DNA of 64,000 bases from Bradyrhizobium sp. U87765 SZCCT0048 (lineage in GTDB: Bacteria; Pseudomonadota; Alphaproteobacteria; Rhizobiales; Xanthobacteraceae). The notes below the pieces were generated by a model. It saw only the letters and a program-made list of their open reading frames with translations. It was not told the origin of the DNA and made no database searches. The position numbers were made by a program, and so were the translations under genes. The DNA lies in assembly GCF_018131225.1 (NCBI RefSeq), contig NZ_JAFCMM010000003.1, positions 322,001 through 386,000 of the forward strand, read 5' to 3'. Shown one piece after another: positions 8,375-16,817 of this stretch; positions within the stretch are counted from its first letter, which is position 1; the number at the start of each line of letters is the position of its first letter.

Positions 8375-9388
8375 ATGACCCAGCCGAAACCGCGAGCCGC
8401 CGAGCTTGTGACCGCGCATTCCCCCGTCATCGCCTCCGCGCTGCGCACGCTGGACGCCGAGGCCAGCGGCGTCACCGCGCTGGTCGCCGCGCTGCAGAAC
8501 GGCCTTGGCGCGCCGTTCGCCGCCGCCGTCGAACTGATTCGCAACGCCCGTGGCCGGGTCATCGTCTCCGGCCTCGGCAAGTCCGGCCACATCGGCCGTA
8601 AGATCGCCGCGACCTTCGCCTCCACCGGCACCCCGGCGTTCTTCGTCCATGCCGCCGAGGCGAGCCACGGCGACCTCGGCATGATCACCACCGATGACGT
8701 CATCATCGCGCTGTCGTGGTCGGGCGAGACCGCCGAACTCAAGAACCTGATCAACTATTCGCGGCGCTTCCGCATCGGCCTGATCGCGCTGACCGCCGAG
8801 TCCGAATCGACGCTGGGCAAGGAAGCCGACATCTGCCTGACCCTGCCGAAGGCGCGCGAAGCCTGCCCGCACAACCTCGCGCCGACCACGTCATCGCTGA
8901 TGCAGCTCGCCCTCGGCGACGCGCTGGCGGTGGCGCTGCTGGAAAGCCGCGACTTCACCGCGGTCGACTTCGGCGTGCTGCATCCCGGCGGCAAGCTCGG
9001 CGCGATGCTGAAATTCGTGCGCGACCTCATGCACACCGGCGACGCCATCCCGCTGAAGCCGCTCGGCACCAGAATGTCGGACGCGCTGGTCGAGATGACC
9101 TCGAAGGGCTTCGGCTGTGTCGGCATCGTCGACGGCAATGGCGATCTCGCAGGGATCATCACCGACGGCGACCTGCGCCGCCACATGCGCGCCGACCTGA
9201 TGACGGCGACCGTCGACGAGGTGATGACCCGGCGCCCGCGGACGATCACCCCGGACACGCTCGCCAGCGAAATGCTGGAGATGCTGAACTCCTCGAAGCC
9301 CGCCGTCACCGTGCTGATCGTCGCCGAAGGCAAGAAGCCGGTCGGCATCGTCCACGTCCACGACGTGCTGCGGGCCGGCGTCGCCTGA
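8375..9388 (+). CDS. kdsD: Arabinose-5-phosphate isomerase (KpsF/GutQ family)
   Basis: 337 residues. It converts ribulose-5-phosphate to arabinose-5-phosphate, the first step of Kdo synthesis for the LPS core. The N-terminal SIS domain contains SGLGKSGHIGRKIAATFAS, HAAEASHGDLGM and LSWSGETAEL; two CBS domains follow (VGIVDGNGDLAGIITDGDLR and a second ending GIVHVHDVLRAG). Length and domain order match the family. I use the ATG at 8375 (MTQPKPRAAELV); a GTG at 8360 is in frame but abuts the only GAGGG. The gene stands alone downstream of a promoter region with two copies of GTTAATGG (near 8223 and 8247). Confidence 0.93.
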   Translation: MTQPKPRAAELVTAHSPVIASALRTLDAEASGVTALVAALQNGLGAPFAAAVELIRNARGRVIVSGLGKSGHIGRKIAATFASTGTPAFFVHAAEASHGDLGMITTDDVIIALSWSGETAELKNLINYSRRFRIGLIALTAESESTLGKEADICLTLPKAREACPHNLAPTTSSLMQLALGDALAVALLESRDFTAVDFGVLHPGGKLGAMLKFVRDLMHTGDAIPLKPLGTRMSDALVEMTSKGFGCVGIVDGNGDLAGIITDGDLRRHMRADLMTATVDEVMTRRPRTITPDTLASEMLEMLNSSKPAVTVLIVAEGKKPVGIVHVHDVLRAGVA

Positions 9389-9422
9389 GGCAGCGTCACG
9401 CCCCCCTTGTCGACAGCTTGTG

Positions 9423-9530
9423 CCGTCATCCTGATGTGGGAGCGCCAGCAAGCCTCGAAGGATGAACGGCCGCGACGGGACCGTCGCCCTTCGAGAGGCC
9501 CGCTCCGCGGGACCACTTCAGGGTGACGGA
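9423..9530. repeat. Imperfect palindromic intergenic repeat
   Basis: About 108 bp that folds on itself: the left arm CCGTCATCCTGATGTGG pairs with the complement of CCACTTCAGGGTGACGG, and GCCTCGAAGGA pairs with CCCTTCGAGAGGC, with a GC-rich tip. This design (CATCCTGA ... CCTTCGAG ... TCAGGGTGA) is familiar from mobile, miniature palindromic repeats dispersed between genes of Bradyrhizobium and Rhodopseudomonas. It sits between the convergent kdsD and ubiA genes and may fold in both transcripts. Confidence 0.6.
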
Positions 9531-9575
9531 TCACTGATCGGAGAAACCGGCGAAGGCTCCTGAAAGAGCGTCGTC

Positions 9576-10526
9576 TCAGGCCGCACGCATTACCGCGTCG
9601 GCGACAAGGCCCGCGAACAGCAGCAGTCCGGCGTCGCGGTTCGACTTGAACAGCTTGAGACACAGCGCCGGATCGCCGATGTCGAGGCGGCGGACCTGCC
9701 AGGCGAGGTGCGCGGCGAACACCGCAAGGGCGACGAAGGCGAGCACGCCCGCGCCCGCGAGATGGAACGCGACGCCGATCAGCACCACCGCAAGGCTGTA
9801 GAAAAACACCAGTGCGGGCTTTGTGCGCTCGGCGAACAGCCGCGCCGTCGATTTGATGCCGATCAGCGCGTCGTCCTCGCGATCCTGATGGGCGTAGATG
9901 GTGTCGTAGCCGATCACCCAGGAGATCGAGCCGGCATAGAGCGCGAAGGCAGCGACGTCGAGCCGCGCGAGGATCACGGCAAAGCCCATCAGCGCCCCCC
10001 ATGAAAACGCGAGGCCGAGCACGACCTGCGGCCAGTAGGTAATGCGCTTCATGAACGGATAGATCGCCACCACCAGCAGCGAGGCGATGCCCGTGGCGAT
10101 GGCGAAGCGGTTGAACTGCAGGAGTACCGCGAGCCCGATCAGGGCCTGCAGAACCATGAACGCCGCGGCCTGCCCGATCGTGACCTGCCCCGACGGGATC
10201 GGCCGGGAGCGCGTGCGCTCGACCTTGCCGTCGAGGTTGCGGTCGGTGATGTCGTTCCAGGTGCAGCCGGCGCCGCGCATCACGAAGGCGCCGATGAAGA
10301 ACAGCACCACGGTGAACGGCAGCAGGCGCAGATCGCCGGCGACGCCGGACGCCAGCGCCGCCGACCACCAGCATGGCATCAGCAGCAGCCACGAGCCGAT
10401 CGGCCGGTCGAAGCGCGATAGCCGCAGATAGGGGCGTGTCCACAGCGGCGCGTGGGTATCGACCCAGTTATGGGTCGAGTCGGCGACGCGGGCGCTGGCA
10501 TCGGCGGTTCGAAGTTCGTTGTACAT
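9576..10526 (-). CDS. ubiA: 4-hydroxybenzoate polyprenyltransferase
   Basis: 316 residues. This inner-membrane enzyme attaches the polyprenyl tail to 4-hydroxybenzoate in ubiquinone synthesis. The two Mg-diphosphate motifs are present: GAGCTWNDITDRNLD with its NDxxDxxxD core and YAHQDREDDALIGIKSTA. About eight hydrophobic helices span the protein. The start at 10526 (MYNELRTADAS) has AGAGG eight bases upstream, and an in-frame extension to 10631 looks non-coding. It converges on kdsD across a palindromic repeat. The homogentisate or haem branches of the superfamily are less likely given the motif spacing. Confidence 0.92.
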   Translation of the reverse strand: MYNELRTADASARVADSTHNWVDTHAPLWTRPYLRLSRFDRPIGSWLLLMPCWWSAALASGVAGDLRLLPFTVVLFFIGAFVMRGAGCTWNDITDRNLDGKVERTRSRPIPSGQVTIGQAAAFMVLQALIGLAVLLQFNRFAIATGIASLLVVAIYPFMKRITYWPQVVLGLAFSWGALMGFAVILARLDVAAFALYAGSISWVIGYDTIYAHQDREDDALIGIKSTARLFAERTKPALVFFYSLAVVLIGVAFHLAGAGVLAFVALAVFAAHLAWQVRRLDIGDPALCLKLFKSNRDAGLLLFAGLVADAVMRAA

Positions 10527-10677
10527 CGCGGCAACCTCTTTCACGAACTTCGGGACGCATGGGGGCACAGGCCAATGAATATCAGTGCCGCCAGGCGATC
10601 TGAAGTCCCTGAAATGGGATCGCGCCGACACACGCCGGCCCCCGGGGACCAGCGATGCAGTGTCCGCGATGCCGCGG

Positions 10678-11373
10678 TTAGCGCGTCAGGGCGTTGCCGG
10701 TCAGCGTCTCGAAGGTGGCGCCGCCGCGCTTGGCCTCGCGGGCCTCGGGAATGGCGGAGCTGGTGCCGAGCACGTCGGCAAGGCTTGGGCCTGCCGGGCC
10801 GGCGGACTGCTGGGCTGCGACGTTGCACACCGCGGTCTTCATCTTCTCGGTGTTGGCGTGACCATCCTGCATCTGCTTGCCGATTTCAGGCGGAATGCCG
10901 CAACGCCTGGCGTTGGTCTCGATGAACTTGATCATCTTGACCTCGGCGCCGGAGAAATTCCTGATCAGCGCACAGGCCTCGGCCGGCGGCGCCTTGCGCG
11001 CGCCGGCGGCCTTGATCAGGCCGGCCTTCTTCTCGGCGTCCTGGCGCAGCGGCAGGAACTGCTTCATGCATTCCTCGCCCCCCGGAGGCGGCGCGGCCGC
11101 CTGCTGCGGCATGCCCATCATCGGCGCGGCCCCCGGCGTCGGAAACGCGGGATCCGCCCCGCCCACCGGCGGGAACGGCGACGGCTGCGAGCGCTGCGGC
11201 GCGCCGTTGACCGGCGGAAATGGCGAGGACTGGGCGGCCTGGCCCGGCAGCGGCGCCGGGAAGGCGCCCTGGGCACACACTTCGGCAGCCGACATCACAA
11301 GGCCCGCCAGCGCCATCGGCACGATGAGGCGCGACGACAGGGCGCGCGGCATAAACGGAATTTGGACGGTCAC
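10678..11373 (-). CDS. Exported proline-rich protein of unknown function
   Basis: 231 residues. A signal peptide (LIVPMALAGLVMSAAEVCAQ) leads into a Pro/Gly/Gln-rich segment with repeated SPFPPV (residues about 45-100), then a compact helical domain with four cysteines (EECMKQFLPLR, EACALIRNF, ARRCGIPPEIGKQM, KTAVCNVAAQ) that could form two disulfides in the periplasm. I do not recognise a named domain. The GTG start at 11373 is supported by GGAGGGG five bases upstream. The gene lies between ubiA and rsmE but on its own; no function is inferred. Confidence 0.68.
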   Translation of the reverse strand: MTVQIPFMPRALSSRLIVPMALAGLVMSAAEVCAQGAFPAPLPGQAAQSSPFPPVNGAPQRSQPSPFPPVGGADPAFPTPGAAPMMGMPQQAAAPPPGGEECMKQFLPLRQDAEKKAGLIKAAGARKAPPAEACALIRNFSGAEVKMIKFIETNARRCGIPPEIGKQMQDGHANTEKMKTAVCNVAAQQSAGPAGPSLADVLGTSSAIPEAREAKRGGATFETLTGNALTR

Positions 11374-11652
11374 GGATACCCCTCCGGCAAAATCTCTCGG
11401 TCAGTCCCGACACGGCGCATCTTCGGGCCTTCGCCCGTCTGCCCGCGTGCGTCCGGCGAACCGGCGCGTCGCATTCCCGTGACGGCCGCGCGTGGAACAG
11501 GCCGGGCCGGCCGGGTGATTGCTGGCCTTCTACGATTCCCCAGGCCCCTTAACAACCCGTCGAATGGGGCGACAGCGCGGCGCATTGTCCATCGGGCCGG
11601 CTGGCAAGGCGCCAATCTTCGGCTAGAACACCGAATTCAACGGATTTTTCGC

Positions 11653-12411
11653 ATGCCCAAGACCGATTTTCGCAGCCCGCGCCTGTTCGCGGACTTCCCG
11701 CTGGCGCCCGGCGCCATGGTTCCGCTCGACAAGGACCAGAGCAACTATCTCGGCAACGTGCTGCGCCTTGCCACGAACGATACCGTGCTGGTGTTCAATG
11801 GCCGCGACGGCGAGTGGCGCGCCGCGATCGGCGGCCGCAAGCGCCCCGAACACCTCGCGATCGACGCCCAGACGCGTCCGCAGGACCGCCTCCCGGACGT
11901 CCACTACGTGTTCGCACCGCTCAAGCATGCCCGCCTCGACTACATGGCCCAGAAGGCCGTGGAAATGGGCGCCGCGCGCCTGACCCCGGTCCTCACCCGT
12001 TTCACCCAGACCAGCCGCCTGAACACCGATCGGCTGCGCGCCAACGTGGTGGAGGCTGCCGAGCAATGCGGCATTCTCAGCCTCGCCGGTGTCGACGAGC
12101 CGCTTCCGCTGGCGCGCTACCTCGACGGCCGCAATGGCAGCCGCCTGCTGGTGTTCTGCGACGAGGACACCGATATCGCCGATCCGCTGGCGGCTCTGGC
12201 CGCCCACCGGCCGGCAGCCGGCGGCATCGATATCCTGATCGGCCCGGAAGGCGGCTTCGCCGAGGAGGAACGCACCCTGCTGCACCGGCAGCCCCATGTC
12301 GTGGTGCTGTCGCTCGGGCCCCGCATCCTGCGCGCCGACACCGCCGCCGTCGCCGCCCTGGCGCTGGTGCAGGCCGTACTCGGCGATACATCCGGGAAAC
12401 ACCCGCTATAG
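11653..12411 (+). CDS. rsmE: 16S rRNA m3U1498 methyltransferase
   Basis: 252 residues. RsmE methylates N3 of U1498 in 16S rRNA using S-adenosylmethionine. An N-terminal PUA-like domain (FADFPLAPGAMVPL, YLGNVLRLATND, VFNGRDGEW) is followed by a SPOUT trefoil-knot domain with LIGPEGGFAEEE and LSLGPRILRADTAAVAAL, the classic SAM-binding knot signatures. The frame is open far upstream to 10585, but that part is antisense to other genes and the ATG at 11653 matches the family start. It lies 160 bp before hisZ and could share its transcript. Confidence 0.93.
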   Translation: MPKTDFRSPRLFADFPLAPGAMVPLDKDQSNYLGNVLRLATNDTVLVFNGRDGEWRAAIGGRKRPEHLAIDAQTRPQDRLPDVHYVFAPLKHARLDYMAQKAVEMGAARLTPVLTRFTQTSRLNTDRLRANVVEAAEQCGILSLAGVDEPLPLARYLDGRNGSRLLVFCDEDTDIADPLAALAAHRPAAGGIDILIGPEGGFAEEERTLLHRQPHVVVLSLGPRILRADTAAVAALALVQAVLGDTSGKHPL

Positions 12412-12571
12412 TTGCATGAACATCGGCCGTTAAGCGACTTGCCGAATCGAGGTCGAAACCGCGCCGCGAGCGTGTTAAAGGGCGGCCGCATAACCGATTT
12501 CTTGCGGAACGGCCGATCGCCGACCGCCCCCAGACGAGTTCGGACCGTGGGTCCGACGGAGACACGACCGC

Positions 12572-13726
12572 ATGAGCCAGACCGCCCCACGCGCGACCGG
12601 CCCCGCCGTCCCGGCGGAGACGCTGCTGGCGTCGTTCGCGGAGGCCGGCTACGCCAAGGCGGAACCGGCCATCCTGCAGCCCGCCGAGCCGTTCCTCGAC
12701 CTGTCCGGCGAGGACATCCGCAAGAGCCTCTACCTCACCACCGATCCCGGCGGCGAGGAGCTGTGCCTGCGCCCCGACCTGACCATCCCGGTGGCCCGTG
12801 ACTATCTGGCCTCCCCGTTCGCCGGCCAGCCGGCCGGCTTCTGCTACCTCGGACCGGTGTTCCGCTACCGCGGCCAGCGTCCCAATGAATTCCTGCAGGC
12901 CGGCGTCGAATCATTCGGCCGCACCGACCGCGCCGCGGCCGACGCCGAGATGCTGGCGCTCGGCCTCGAGGCGCTGGCGGCGTTCAACGTCACCGACATC
13001 GACGTGCGCACCGGCGACGTCGCGCTGTTCGCCGCGCTGATCGACGCACTGGCGCTGGCGCCGTCGTGGAAGCGCCGCCTGGTGAAGGACTTCAACCGCA
13101 AGTCGTCGCTGGCGCAGGACCTCGAACGCCTGACGCTGTCGACCGACACCGCGCGCAAGGACTACGAAGGCGTGCTCGCCGCACTCGCCGGCTCCGACCG
13201 CAAGGCGGCCCATGCCCTGGTCACCGACCTGATGTCGATCGCCGGCGCCACGCAAGTCGGCGGCCGCTCGGTCGCCGAAATCGCCGACCGCTTCCTCGAG
13301 CAGTCGACGCTGACCTCCGGCACGCTGCCCAGGGACATCCGCCTGCTGATCGAGCGCTTCCTGACCATCACAGGCGAGCCTGACGAAGCGCTGGCCGAGC
13401 TGCGCACGCTCGCCTCCGATGCCAAACTGAACATGAACGCCGCGATCGATCAGTTCGAGAGCCGCATCGGTTTCATGGCGGCGCGCGGCATCGACCTCGC
13501 CAGCACGCGCTTTGCCACGTCGTTCGGCCGCGGCGTCGACTATTACACCGGCTTCGAGTTCGAGCTCCATCGCCGCGGCAACGGCGTCGAGCCGCTGGTC
13601 GCCGGCGGCCGCTACGACAACCTCATGACGCGCCTCGGCGCCGCCGCGCCGATCCCGGCAGTCGGCTTCTCGATCTGGATGGAGGCGTTGACCCGGTCCG
13701 CCGCCCCCGCAGGGAGCACGCGATGA
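12572..13726 (+). CDS. hisZ: ATP phosphoribosyltransferase regulatory subunit
   Basis: 384 residues. HisZ is a class-II histidyl-tRNA-synthetase-like protein without ligase activity that activates HisG and mediates histidine inhibition. Family signs are LRPDLTIPVARDY, RYRGQRPNEFLQAGVESFG and the C-terminal GRGVDYYTGFEFELH, VAGGRYDNLM. Its last four bases overlap the hisG start (ATGA), so the two are translationally coupled. The pair begins histidine biosynthesis in the cytosol. A true HisS is excluded by the genomic pairing and the lack of a C-terminal anticodon-binding domain. Confidence 0.93.
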   Translation: MSQTAPRATGPAVPAETLLASFAEAGYAKAEPAILQPAEPFLDLSGEDIRKSLYLTTDPGGEELCLRPDLTIPVARDYLASPFAGQPAGFCYLGPVFRYRGQRPNEFLQAGVESFGRTDRAAADAEMLALGLEALAAFNVTDIDVRTGDVALFAALIDALALAPSWKRRLVKDFNRKSSLAQDLERLTLSTDTARKDYEGVLAALAGSDRKAAHALVTDLMSIAGATQVGGRSVAEIADRFLEQSTLTSGTLPRDIRLLIERFLTITGEPDEALAELRTLASDAKLNMNAAIDQFESRIGFMAARGIDLASTRFATSFGRGVDYYTGFEFELHRRGNGVEPLVAGGRYDNLMTRLGAAAPIPAVGFSIWMEALTRSAAPAGSTR

Positions 13727-14700
13727 CCGAGCCCTTCGTTCTCGCCGTCCCCTCCAAGGGCCGGCTGCAGGAAAACGCCGACGCGTTCTTCGCCCGCGCC
13801 GGCCTGACGCTCGCCAAGTCCGGCGGCGCACGCGACTATCGCGGCACCATCAACGGCCTCGACAATGTCGAGATCGCCTATCTGTCGGCGAGCGAGATCG
13901 CCGCCAACCTCGCACGCGGCGCCGTGCATCTCGGCATCACCGGCGAAGACCTGATCCGCGAGAACATCACCGACGCCGATCGCCGCGTCGCGCTGATCGA
14001 GCCGCTCGGCTTCGGCTACGCCAATGTCGTGGTCGCGGTGCCGCAGGCCTGGATCGACGTGCGCACCATGGCCGACCTCGACGACGTCAGCACGGCATTT
14101 CGCGCCCGCCACAATCGCCGCATGCGGGTGGCGACCAAGTACATCAACCTGACGCGCAACTTCTTCGCCGGCCATGGCGTCGTCGACTACCGCATCGTCG
14201 AGAGCGCCGGCGCGACCGAGGGCGCGCCCGCGGTCGGCACCGCGGAGCTGATCGTCGACATCACCACCACCGGGGCGACGCTCGCCGCCAATGGACTCAA
14301 GGTGCTGGACGACGGCGTGATGCTGCGCAGCCAGGCCAACCTCGTTGCCTCGCGCGAGGCCGACTGGTCGCCGCAGGCGCGCGAGACCGCCCGCATCATC
14401 CTCGACCACATCGCCTCGCGCGCCCGCGCCAACGCCTTCAAGGAAGTGCGCACGCGCTTTCAGGGCTGCAACGCGGCGCTGCTCGATGAAGCGCGGACGA
14501 AGTTCGGCGTGGTCACGCCGTTCGGCGGCCCGACGTCGTCGGGCATGCTGACGCTGCACTGCCCACCGGCGCAGATCTACGGCCTTGCCACCTTCCTGCG
14601 CGTGCACGGCGCCGATACCGTGTCGGTGGCCTCGCTCGAATACGTGCTGGACCGCGACAATCCGCTCTACACCCGGCTGGACGCGTTCCTTGCGACATGA
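13723..14700 (+). CDS. hisG: ATP phosphoribosyltransferase catalytic subunit
   Basis: 325 residues. HisG joins ATP and PRPP to give phosphoribosyl-ATP, the first committed step of histidine synthesis. Visible motifs are LAVPSKGRLQENADAFFA at the start, the phosphate-binding stretch VESAGATEGAPAVGTAELIV, then DITTTGATLAANGLKVLDDG. It overlaps hisZ by 4 bp. At 325 residues it is much longer than the roughly 210-230 residue short-form HisG that normally partners with HisZ; the surplus is C-terminal (about residues 215-325). Whether this extra region is a regulatory domain is open. Confidence 0.93.
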   Translation: MTEPFVLAVPSKGRLQENADAFFARAGLTLAKSGGARDYRGTINGLDNVEIAYLSASEIAANLARGAVHLGITGEDLIRENITDADRRVALIEPLGFGYANVVVAVPQAWIDVRTMADLDDVSTAFRARHNRRMRVATKYINLTRNFFAGHGVVDYRIVESAGATEGAPAVGTAELIVDITTTGATLAANGLKVLDDGVMLRSQANLVASREADWSPQARETARIILDHIASRARANAFKEVRTRFQGCNAALLDEARTKFGVVTPFGGPTSSGMLTLHCPPAQIYGLATFLRVHGADTVSVASLEYVLDRDNPLYTRLDAFLAT

Positions 14701-14800
14701 TCGCGGTGTCGCGACATGGTGGCCCTTGCGGACCAGCCGGCAGCAACTACCATCAAGGCGAGCGACGCCCGTATCTCCGCGGCGTCCCGGAAAATGATCG

Positions 14801-15853
14801 ATGATGCTCGGCGCTGACGTTTCAAACCTGACCGGCGACGCCCGCACGGCGGCGGCCCAGGGACTGTCGATCGTGGTGCCCGTCTACAACGAGGCTGCCG
14901 GCCTCGCGCGGCTGCACGACCGGCTGATCGAGCTCGCGCGCACGCTCAGGCAGCGCCACGGCCTCGCCACCGAAGTGGTCTATGTCGACGACGGCAGCGC
15001 CGACGACACGCTGAAGATCGCCCGCACCCTGCCGGCCACCGCCCTCGACATCCAGGTGGTGTCGCTGTCGCGCAACTTCGGCAAGGAAGCGGCGCTGATG
15101 GCCGGCCTCGACGCCGCGCGGCGCGGCGCGACGCTGTTCATGGACGGCGATGGCCAGCACTCGCCCGATCTCGTGCACAAGCTCGTCACGCACTGGATCG
15201 ACGACGGCTACGACGTCGTCTACACGGCGAAGGCTCATCGCGACAACGAATCCTTCCTGCGCCGCCTGTCCGTGCAGGGCTTCTATCTGCTGATCAACTG
15301 GGGCGCCCGGCAGAAGATCCCGGAAGATGCCGGCGACTTCCGCCTGCTGTCGCCGCGGGCGACGCAGGCTTTGCGCCAGTTGCCCGAGCGCAACCGCTTC
15401 TTCAAGGGCCTCGCGAGCTGGATCGGCTTCCGCCAGATCCGCGTCGACTACGAGCCCGAGGCGCGCGCCCATGGCCGCACCTCGTTTAATGCCGCGCGGC
15501 TGATCGGCCTGTCGATCGAGGGCTTGACCTCGTTCTCAGTGGCGCCGCTGCGGGTGGCGAGCCTGCTCGGCCTTTTGCTGGCGTCCGCCGCATTCCTGTT
15601 CGGCCTGTCGATCCTGTGGGAGACCGTCGTCAGCGGCAAGTCGGTGCCCGGCTATCCGTCGCTGGTGGTCGGCCTGATGACCATCGGGGGCGTCCAACTG
15701 CTGATGATCGGCGTCATGGGCGAATACATCGGCAAGATCCTGTCCGAGCTCAAGGCGCGGCCCGTCTACTTCATCGCCGAGCACACCGTGAAGGCCGCTG
15801 AGCCGGACAAGGCCGCAGCCACTGACACCTCGGTCGGAAGCGCCGCCGAATGA
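14801..15853 (+). CDS. Family 2 glycosyltransferase, polyprenyl-phosphate sugar synthase type
   Basis: 350 residues. The GT2 domain (residues about 20-235) shows LSIVVPVYNEAAGL, VVYVDDGSADDTL, SLSRNFGKEAALMAGLD, MDGDGQHSP and EDAGDFRLLS, the pattern of DPM1/GtrB/ArnC enzymes that load a sugar from a nucleotide onto a polyprenyl phosphate at the inner face of the inner membrane. Two C-terminal helices (about 248-270 and 285-310) anchor it. Its stop overlaps the start of the next gene, a ChbG/NaxD-family deacetylase, by 4 bp. In Francisella a comparable enzyme pair prepares undecaprenyl-phosphate galactosamine for lipid A. The sugar used here is unknown. Confidence 0.88.
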   Translation: MMLGADVSNLTGDARTAAAQGLSIVVPVYNEAAGLARLHDRLIELARTLRQRHGLATEVVYVDDGSADDTLKIARTLPATALDIQVVSLSRNFGKEAALMAGLDAARRGATLFMDGDGQHSPDLVHKLVTHWIDDGYDVVYTAKAHRDNESFLRRLSVQGFYLLINWGARQKIPEDAGDFRLLSPRATQALRQLPERNRFFKGLASWIGFRQIRVDYEPEARAHGRTSFNAARLIGLSIEGLTSFSVAPLRVASLLGLLLASAAFLFGLSILWETVVSGKSVPGYPSLVVGLMTIGGVQLLMIGVMGEYIGKILSELKARPVYFIAEHTVKAAEPDKAAATDTSVGSAAE

Positions 15854-16704
15854 GCGCCCCGGCGGAGCGCCGCATCTGGCTGTGCGCCGACGACTACGGC
15901 CTCAGTCCCGGCGTCAACCGTGCCATCCGCGAGCTCGTCGTGCAGCGCCGTCTCAACGCCACGTCGGTGATGGTGGTGGGCCCTGCGATCGGGCGTGACG
16001 AGGTCGACGCCCTGAAGCAGGCTGTCGCCGAGGGAAATTGTGCGATCGGCCTGCACACCACCCTGACCGCGCCTTTCGCGCCGCTGACGATACATTTTCG
16101 CCCGCAACAAGGCGGCGAGTTCCTGCCGCTTGGCGCAATGCTGCGCACCAGTCTTTTGCGCCGGCTCGACGCCGACATCGTGCGCGGCGAGATCGCCGCA
16201 CAGCTTGCCGCCTTCGCCGAACTGTTCGGCCGGCCGCCGGACTATGTCGATGGCCACCAGCATGTGCAGATCTTTCCAACGGTGCGCGACGCCTTTATTG
16301 CCGCGGTGCAGGCCGCCGCGCCGCGCGCGTGGGTGAGGCAGTGTGGTCGCGCGCTGCCGCTGTCGCAACGCATCGCCAATCCGAAGGCGCTGCTGCTCGA
16401 CACCCTGAGCGCACGGTTCCGCCGCGCCTGCGCACGCGCCGGACTGGCGTTCAACCCTGGCTTTTCCGGCGCCTACGACTTCTCGCGCCCCGTCGACTTC
16501 GGCACGGTGATGCCCGCGTTCCTCGACGGCCTGCCTGACGGCGGCCTCGTGATGTGCCACCCCGGCCATGTCGACGAGGTGTTGATCGCGCTCGATCCGC
16601 TGACCGAACAGCGCGAGCGCGAATACGCGTTCCTCGCAGGCGACGCCTTTCCGCAACTGCTGCAGGCGAATGTTATAACGCTCCACGGCGCAACCCGCGC
16701 GTAG
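15850..16704 (+). CDS. ChbG/HpnK (YdjC)-family carbohydrate deacetylase, NaxD-like
   Basis: 284 residues. This family removes N-acetyl groups from sugars using a metal ion. Metal-binding residues are visible in CADDYGLSPGVNRAI near the N terminus, IGLHTTLT, and YVDGHQHVQIFP; the C-terminal MCHPGHVDE carries the last conserved histidines. There is no signal peptide, which fits action on a lipid-linked sugar at the cytosolic face. It overlaps the preceding glycosyltransferase by 4 bp (ATGA), so the two are very likely one pathway: charge a polyprenyl phosphate with an N-acetyl sugar, then deacetylate it. A hopanoid-linked role (HpnK) is an alternative, but no hopanoid genes are nearby. Confidence 0.82.
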   Translation: MSAPAERRIWLCADDYGLSPGVNRAIRELVVQRRLNATSVMVVGPAIGRDEVDALKQAVAEGNCAIGLHTTLTAPFAPLTIHFRPQQGGEFLPLGAMLRTSLLRRLDADIVRGEIAAQLAAFAELFGRPPDYVDGHQHVQIFPTVRDAFIAAVQAAAPRAWVRQCGRALPLSQRIANPKALLLDTLSARFRRACARAGLAFNPGFSGAYDFSRPVDFGTVMPAFLDGLPDGGLVMCHPGHVDEVLIALDPLTEQREREYAFLAGDAFPQLLQANVITLHGATRA

Positions 16705-16817
16705 ACGCGCGCACGCCACGTTGTCGCATACCAAAAATTAATCTGCGGAACTCTTTTTGCGTCACAAACGACGCCTAGATTCCGGATGCCGACGCATTGA
16801 CGCCGGAGGAGGACACT

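Noticed and set aside
10585..11652. N-terminal extension of RsmE to 608 residues
   Set aside because: It is antisense to the exported proline-rich protein gene. RsmE is complete from the ATG at 11653.
16747..16772. EcfG-type promoter before the DUF2076 gene
   Set aside because: The -35 GGAAC fits, but the -10 reads CGAC in place of CGTT, so it is too weak to annotate; it is noted only in the findings.
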